This document shows, piece by piece, positions 28,762-32,172 of a stretch of 32,172 nt of DNA (position 1 is the first letter of the stretch; the number at the start of each line of letters is the position of its first letter). The position numbers and the translations under genes are program-made. The stretch is from Chloroflexota bacterium (GTDB taxonomy: Bacteria > Chloroflexota > Dormibacteria > Dormibacterales > Dormibacteraceae), in NCBI GenBank assembly GCA_005880315.1, contig VBHB01000086.1, forward strand, positions 1-32,172. The letters run 5' to 3'. The notes under the pieces were generated by a model that searched no databases, had not been told where the DNA came from, and saw only the letters and a program-made list of their open reading frames with translations.

Positions 28762-29130
28762 GTGCAGGTCGCGATCTACACCGGCAAGGACCCGGGTGGG
28801 AAGCGGTTTCTGAGCACGCTGGAGCGCCGGATCGGCCGCCAGGAGATCAGGGCGTGGGAGGTCCGGCGCAAGAGTCCCCTCACGCTCGTCCACTCGGGGG
28901 AGCGCTACGCCGGGGTCCGGGTCACATTCATCCCTTCCGGGACGCGGAGCTTCTCCCGGGTCGCCAAGGAGGGCAAGCTGGGCGCGTTTCGCTCCCCCGA
29001 GCCGTCCCTTGTCGCCACCATCGCCGGGAGCTCGCAGGTCGATCGGGTGCTGGGCTTCCTGGTTGGCTTGTTGACCCGGCATGCGGAACACCTCGGGGTC
29101 GAGGGCGTCGGCATCCCGCTGACCGAATAG
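28762..29130 (+). CDS. Unknown soluble protein upstream of tRNA-Sec
   Basis: A 122-residue protein (QVAIYTGKDPGGKRFLSTLE, EIRAWEVRRKSPLTLVHSGE, VRVTFIPSGTRSFSRVAKEG, SSQVDRVLGFLVGLLTRHAE) with an alpha/beta pattern and no signal peptide or clear motif. I do not recognise the family. Codon use looks genuine and a -10-like box sits at leaderless distance before the GTG. It stops 13 bp before the tRNA-Sec gene. No link to selenium use is visible in it. Confidence 0.6.
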   Translation: MQVAIYTGKDPGGKRFLSTLERRIGRQEIRAWEVRRKSPLTLVHSGERYAGVRVTFIPSGTRSFSRVAKEGKLGAFRSPEPSLVATIAGSSQVDRVLGFLVGLLTRHAEHLGVEGVGIPLTE

Positions 29131-29143
29131 CATTCCCGATGCT

Positions 29144-29242
29144 GGGGATGTTCGAGAGCTGGTGCTCTCCGCGGTCTTCAAAACCGTTTGCGGGGCGCTG
29201 TGAGGCGTCCTGGGTGGGTTCGATTCCCATCCATCCCCGCCA
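29144..29242 (+). tRNA. selC: tRNA-Sec (anticodon TCA)
   Basis: The fold is distinctive of bacterial selenocysteine tRNA. The acceptor arm is GGGGATG(T) with (C)CATCCCC, seven pairs plus a T-C mismatch at position 8. The D-arm has a six-pair stem GAGAGC/GCTCTC and a 4-nt loop. The anticodon loop CTTCAAA holds TCA at 29178-29180. The long variable arm has a 7-pair stem (29192-29198 with 29205-29211). The T-loop is TTCGATT with a 5-pair stem. Discriminator G29239 is followed by encoded CCA (29240-29242). It implies the organism makes selenoproteins, although selA, selB, selD and any selenoprotein gene are outside the window. Confidence 0.93.
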
Positions 29243-29458
29243 ATTTCACGCCGTCTGACGCCAAGATGACAGCCACAACCGCGGACGTAGGTGGATCAGC
29301 ACGGTATGGCAGGCCCATAGAGAGTGACACGACATTCATCGGAGTGCGGGAGACCGTTGTCGGCGATCAGTCGGTCAGCAGTGGCGACATTAAGGTCCGA
29401 ACCAACCAGCGTTCTTTTCGAAGGTCAGCTACACGGCGCCGGCTCCGCTCTTGGCCCG

Positions 29459-30346
29459 CTACCGGCTCGGGGCTCTTGCGCCAGCCTCTCGCGACGAGTC
29501 TGCTGTGAGGGCCATCCAGCGACCGGGCGTCAGGCCATAGGTTCGCTTGAACTGACGTGTCATGTGGCTTTGGTCAGCGAAGCCGGCCTCAGACGCAGCT
29601 CGGGCAAGTGGTTGCCCGCTCTCTATCGCAACCCGCGCCAGCGCCAGGCGGCGCAACGTCCGGTATCGGTCGGGGCTCGTCCCAAACGCCAATCGGAAGT
29701 GGCGAGCGATCGTGAAGCGGTCAGTACCCGCGATCTTTTCGAGGATCGAGGCCGATGTCTGCTCACGTGCGTGGGCCGCGAGATAGTCGCGCGCGAGCTC
29801 GACCGCCCTAGCATCGATAGCCGCTTTCCGGCGGTCGGGGTGGCCGCTTAACGAAACGAGGCAATCGGCGACCGCGACGGCGATCTCGGCGGAGCTGAGC
29901 TCATTGATCGGCTCGTCGATATCGGAAAGCAGGGAGGCGATAAGTCCGGCCGTCGGTGCCACCTGCTGAATGGGATCGGCGACAAACGGCAGCGCGCGTC
30001 CGGCCAAAGCGTCACGAACGAGCTCGGGCGGTATGTAGAGAATTCGGTAGCCAAACCCGCCGTCCGTTCCCGCTGCACCGTCGTGCGCTTCATCAGGATG
30101 CAGGACGTGGAGCTGACCCGGCAGGCAGATGCGGCGCGAGCCGCGGTAGTGAAACGTCTGCACGCCGGCTGTCGTAATTCCGATGGCGTAGGTGTCGTGC
30201 CGATGCGGCTCGAATGCGCATGCGGAGAGGTAGATCTCGGCGCGTTCGATCCCGTGCGCACTCGGTCCGAACCTGATCGAGTCCGACCGCCGGGTGCTGG
30301 ATTGTTCAAGACCGCCGGCATCGATACCTCCTAGCGTCTGCGGCAT
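29459..30346 (-). CDS. AraC-family transcriptional regulator
   Basis: The 295-residue protein has an N-terminal AraC-type cupin sensing domain (FEPHRHDTYAIGITTAGVQT, GQLHVLHPDEAHDG). The C-terminal pair of helix-turn-helices reads LEKIAGTDRFTIARHFRLAF, YRTLRRLALARVAIESGQPL and AASEAGFADQSHMTRQFKRT, then YGLTPGRW. It diverges from the LysE-type exporter with only 23 bp between the start codons and very probably controls it in response to an amino acid or related ligand. ATG 30346 is the start. The 216 bp between the tRNA and the end of this gene (29243-29458) hold nothing I can name. Confidence 0.9.
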   Translation of the reverse strand: MPQTLGGIDAGGLEQSSTRRSDSIRFGPSAHGIERAEIYLSACAFEPHRHDTYAIGITTAGVQTFHYRGSRRICLPGQLHVLHPDEAHDGAAGTDGGFGYRILYIPPELVRDALAGRALPFVADPIQQVAPTAGLIASLLSDIDEPINELSSAEIAVAVADCLVSLSGHPDRRKAAIDARAVELARDYLAAHAREQTSASILEKIAGTDRFTIARHFRLAFGTSPDRYRTLRRLALARVAIESGQPLARAASEAGFADQSHMTRQFKRTYGLTPGRWMALTADSSREAGARAPSR

Positions 30347-30354
30347 GGGACAAC

Positions 30355-30362
30355 GGTATAGC
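30355..30362. promoter_or_regulatory. Shared two-way TATA between araC-type and lysE-type genes
   Basis: GGTATAGC reads TATAGC toward the exporter (7 nt before GTG 30370) and TATACC toward the regulator (8 nt before ATG 30346). Both divergent genes appear to use one TATA core with nearly leaderless transcripts. Confidence 0.4.
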
Positions 30363-30369
30363 GCCCGCA

Positions 30370-30993
30370 GTGCCTGAGGTGCTTCTTGACGATGGCATTC
30401 GTTGGGGATCGGTCGGGCCGCTACTGTTCATTTCGCTGGCAATCATGGGCAGTCCTGGTCCCGCGACCATCAGCCTAATGGCCGCCGGCTCGGCCAACGG
30501 CGTGCGGCGATCGCTCTCGTACCTGATCGGGATCGTCGTTGGCACAACGATCGTGCTCCTGTCGGTGGCGACCGGAATTACGGCCGCGCTCCTGGCCGTT
30601 CCCGCGATCGGCTCCATCCTGATCTGGATCTCGGTGGCGTACATCCTCTGGCTGGCTTACCACATCGCGACCGCACCACCACTCTTGGAACCGACCGCAG
30701 CCTCGAGCACGTTCTCGGTCGCGGGGGGAACTTTCCTCGGCATCGCCAACCCGAAGGCCTGGGTCGCCATCGCCGCAGTCTTCGCCAGCGGCCACCTCGC
30801 CGACGACACGGCAACCGACGCTGCCGCCAAAATCGCGGTGCTGACCGCGATGATCATTGCGATCTGCGCGATATGGCTCGTCGCCGGCACATCAATCGCC
30901 CCGTTGCTCCGCGACCCACGTCGAGCCCGCGTGGTGAACGCCGCGCTTGCCGTGGCCCTCGTTGGCGCGACCGCGCTAGCGGTGCTCCATTGA
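30370..30993 (+). CDS. LysE/RhtB-family amino-acid exporter
   Basis: A 207-residue protein with six hydrophobic segments. It has the family N-terminal motif MGSPGPATISLMAAGSANGV (usually tPGPn), the middle VAYILWLAYHIATAPPL and the conserved FLGIANPKAWVAIAAVF. LysE/RhtB proteins export amino acids or their analogues by proton exchange. GTG 30370 is the start. It is divergent from the AraC regulator, an arrangement common for this exporter family. The substrate is unknown. Confidence 0.9.
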   Translation: MPEVLLDDGIRWGSVGPLLFISLAIMGSPGPATISLMAAGSANGVRRSLSYLIGIVVGTTIVLLSVATGITAALLAVPAIGSILIWISVAYILWLAYHIATAPPLLEPTAASSTFSVAGGTFLGIANPKAWVAIAAVFASGHLADDTATDAAAKIAVLTAMIIAICAIWLVAGTSIAPLLRDPRRARVVNAALAVALVGATALAVLH

Positions 30994-31261
30994 AACAGTC
31001 GTTCCCGTGGGAGCAAGGATGGCTTCTGATCTCCTACGTTCCGGCGCCGCCTGCCGGCAGCACCTCAACCGTGCCGCAGAGCCATGTCGGGTCGTAGGAG
31101 CGGCGCCCGAAGTTAATCGGGACGGTAGTTGCACGTCCAGTCGCACGATCGTTCAAGACAGTCGGTATCGAGAGCTACTACGGTCCGATGTGTGACTCGA
31201 CGGTCCTAGTCGAAGCGCAGTTTGTCCCGCAGGCCGAGACGAAATAGAGGAGGAGCGATTG
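30994..31261. other. Gap upstream of the RidA gene with no convincing gene
   Basis: No ORF here looks like protein and no tRNA fold is seen. A strong ribosome binding site (GAGGAGGAG, 31246-31254) lies at the right end for RidA. Confidence 0.4.
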
Positions 31262-31621
31262 ATGGCAAAGACGGTCGGACCTTACAGCCCATGGTGTCGG
31301 ATTGGACAGACGATCGCCACGTCAGGTCAGATCGGCCTGGGCGACGACGGGAAGATGGTCGAGGGCGGCTTCGGACCCGAGCTCGAGCAGACGCTCCGCA
31401 ATCTCAGCAACGTGCTCGCCGACGCCGGTGTGACAAGAGAACAAGTCATCAAAGTCAACGTGTACCTGGCTGACCTCGCGGACTGGCCGGCTCTGAATGG
31501 TCCCTACGCTGACTTCTTTGGCTCATCGCGGCCAGCACGGACCGCCTTCGCGATTTCCGCGCTCCCGCTCGCTGCGAGGGTCGAGATCGAGGCCTGGGCC
31601 GTCGTCGAGGAGACGCGCTGA
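31262..31621 (+). CDS. Rid-family (RidA/YjgF) enamine/imine deaminase
   Basis: 119 residues with AKTVGPYSPWCRIGQTIATS, QTLRNLSNVLADAGVTREQV, IKVNVYLADLADWPALNGPY and SRPARTAFAISALPLAARVE. The Arg in the ARTA stretch and the Glu of VEIEAWAV match the RidA active site. It hydrolyses reactive enamines or imines from PLP enzymes or amine catabolism, as a trimer. ATG 31262 has a strong GAGGAGGAG; TTG 31259 is less likely. With the RraA-like protein and the exporter it suggests amino-acid or keto-acid catabolism. The 133-bp gap to the next gene holds nothing named. Confidence 0.92.
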   Translation: MAKTVGPYSPWCRIGQTIATSGQIGLGDDGKMVEGGFGPELEQTLRNLSNVLADAGVTREQVIKVNVYLADLADWPALNGPYADFFGSSRPARTAFAISALPLAARVEIEAWAVVEETR

Positions 31622-31754
31622 TCGCGCTTGACCTTTACGTCGGCAAAACTTCGCTCGCTCACAACCTGCCGCCTCCGAAGTGTTCGGCGTGCACGAGGTG
31701 GCAACCACTCGGCCCTGGGTTTGATGCGTGACGGGTGGGAGTGAGAGAACACGA

Positions 31755-32172
31755 ATGGATCCCGAAGATATTCGGCGGCGGTTTGCAGCCCTGACCACCG
31801 CCCACCTGGCGGATGCGTGCATTCGCGCTCAGACCCCAGTGCGCTGCGCCCCCGCGCTCTTGCAAGCTGTTGTTCCAGGAAGCCGCCTGGCCGGGCGTGT
31901 AATTCCTGCTCGACACGCCGGCAGCGTCGACATCTTCCTGGAAGCGCTGCAGGAGGCTGCTCCGGGCGACGTGCTGGTGGTCGACAACGGCGGACGGCTC
32001 GACGAAAGCTGCGTAGGCGATCTTGTTGTCCTTGAAGCCCACGCGGCTGGACTCGACGGCATCGTGATCTGGGGCCTGCATCGCGATACGTCTGACATAC
32101 GTGCGATTGGGTTGCCTGTGATCAGCCTTGGAGCGATCCCGACCGGCCCTCAACGTCTCGATTTACGTCCTG
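31755..32172 (+). CDS. RraA/HMG-aldolase family protein, partial (C-terminus beyond right edge)
   Basis: The visible 139 residues carry the RraA-like fold: DIRRRFAALTTAHLADACIR, RLAGRVIPARHAGSVDIFLE, APGDVLVVDNGGRLDESCVG, GDLVVLEAHAAGLDGIVIWG and GLHRDTSDIRAIGLPVIS. The RD of GLHRDTSDIR corresponds to the substrate/metal-binding Arg-Asp of 4-hydroxy-4-methyl-2-oxoglutarate aldolases and oxaloacetate decarboxylases. The usual Gly-Gly in VVDGGG is Asn-Gly-Gly here. It is an aldolase/decarboxylase of keto-acids or a regulator-like paralogue. ATG 31755 has GAGAG upstream. It probably belongs with the RidA gene. Confidence 0.85.
   Translation, partial: MDPEDIRRRFAALTTAHLADACIRAQTPVRCAPALLQAVVPGSRLAGRVIPARHAGSVDIFLEALQEAAPGDVLVVDNGGRLDESCVGDLVVLEAHAAGLDGIVIWGLHRDTSDIRAIGLPVISLGAIPTGPQRLDLRP

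Noticed and set aside
31007-31621. Frame open upstream of RidA with a single TGA (31193-31195), a possible Sec codon given the nearby tRNA-Sec
   Set aside because: The upstream translation looks like random Arg/Ser/Ala-rich sequence, RidA has its own strong ribosome binding site and start, and no SECIS-like hairpin is evident right after the TGA.
1-32172. CRISPR array, insertion sequence, rRNA or phage genes
   Set aside because: No regularly spaced repeats, transposase or integrase motifs, rRNA-like stretches or phage structural proteins were seen on either strand.

Overview
The window looks like a chromosomal segment of a high-GC, probably soil-dwelling bacterium near the Actinomycetota/Chloroflexota/Candidatus Dormibacterota radiation. 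This rests on the many GTG and TTG starts, an EF-G2 paralogue, GT87 and DUF2127 membrane proteins, two DUF5679-like mini-proteins, Trp-rich surface-protein motifs and a TANNNT box close to many start codons. The lineage is inference; no rRNA is present.

1-4434 is a signalling block that looks less GC-rich by eye. A membrane histidine kinase (cut by the left edge) diverges from a NarL-type response regulator. A gap with hairpins and a possible mini-gene follows, then an 852-residue protein joining a membrane sensor, an HD-GYP cyclic-di-GMP phosphodiesterase and a complete MFS transporter. 4486-8365 is a + strand run with 4-base overlaps: AI-2E-type permease, metallophosphoesterase and a GT87-GT2 fusion glycosyltransferase. 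DUF2127, UspA and a small membrane protein follow on the minus strand, diverging from two single-domain TrkA proteins that end at a hairpin terminator.

10556-18271 is almost entirely minus strand. EF-G2, a GlpA-like glycerol-3-phosphate dehydrogenase and a one-cluster ferredoxin come first in transcription order. They are followed by an NTF2-like protein, an unknown protein, and an overlapping PHP phosphoesterase - PfkB kinase - macro-domain set. Two tandem mini-proteins close the run.

18361-23984 holds a small unknown protein, a winged-helix/M24 peptidase fusion, an unknown protein and an XRE regulator on the + strand, then two paralogous anchored His-rich surface proteins on the minus strand, then rpsF-ssb-rpsR. 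24095-27991 is a serine module: class V aminotransferase, long-form SerA and DUF1015. FmdB, thioredoxin and an unknown protein lead to a tRNA-Sec gene at 29144-29242. Beyond it lie an AraC regulator divergent from a LysE exporter, a RidA-family deaminase and the start of an RraA-family protein cut by the right edge.

The strongest candidates for something undescribed are the sensor-HD-GYP-MFS fusion, the winged-helix/M24 fusion with a possible internal start, and the paired surface proteins. The recurring near-leaderless start architecture is a window-wide pattern.
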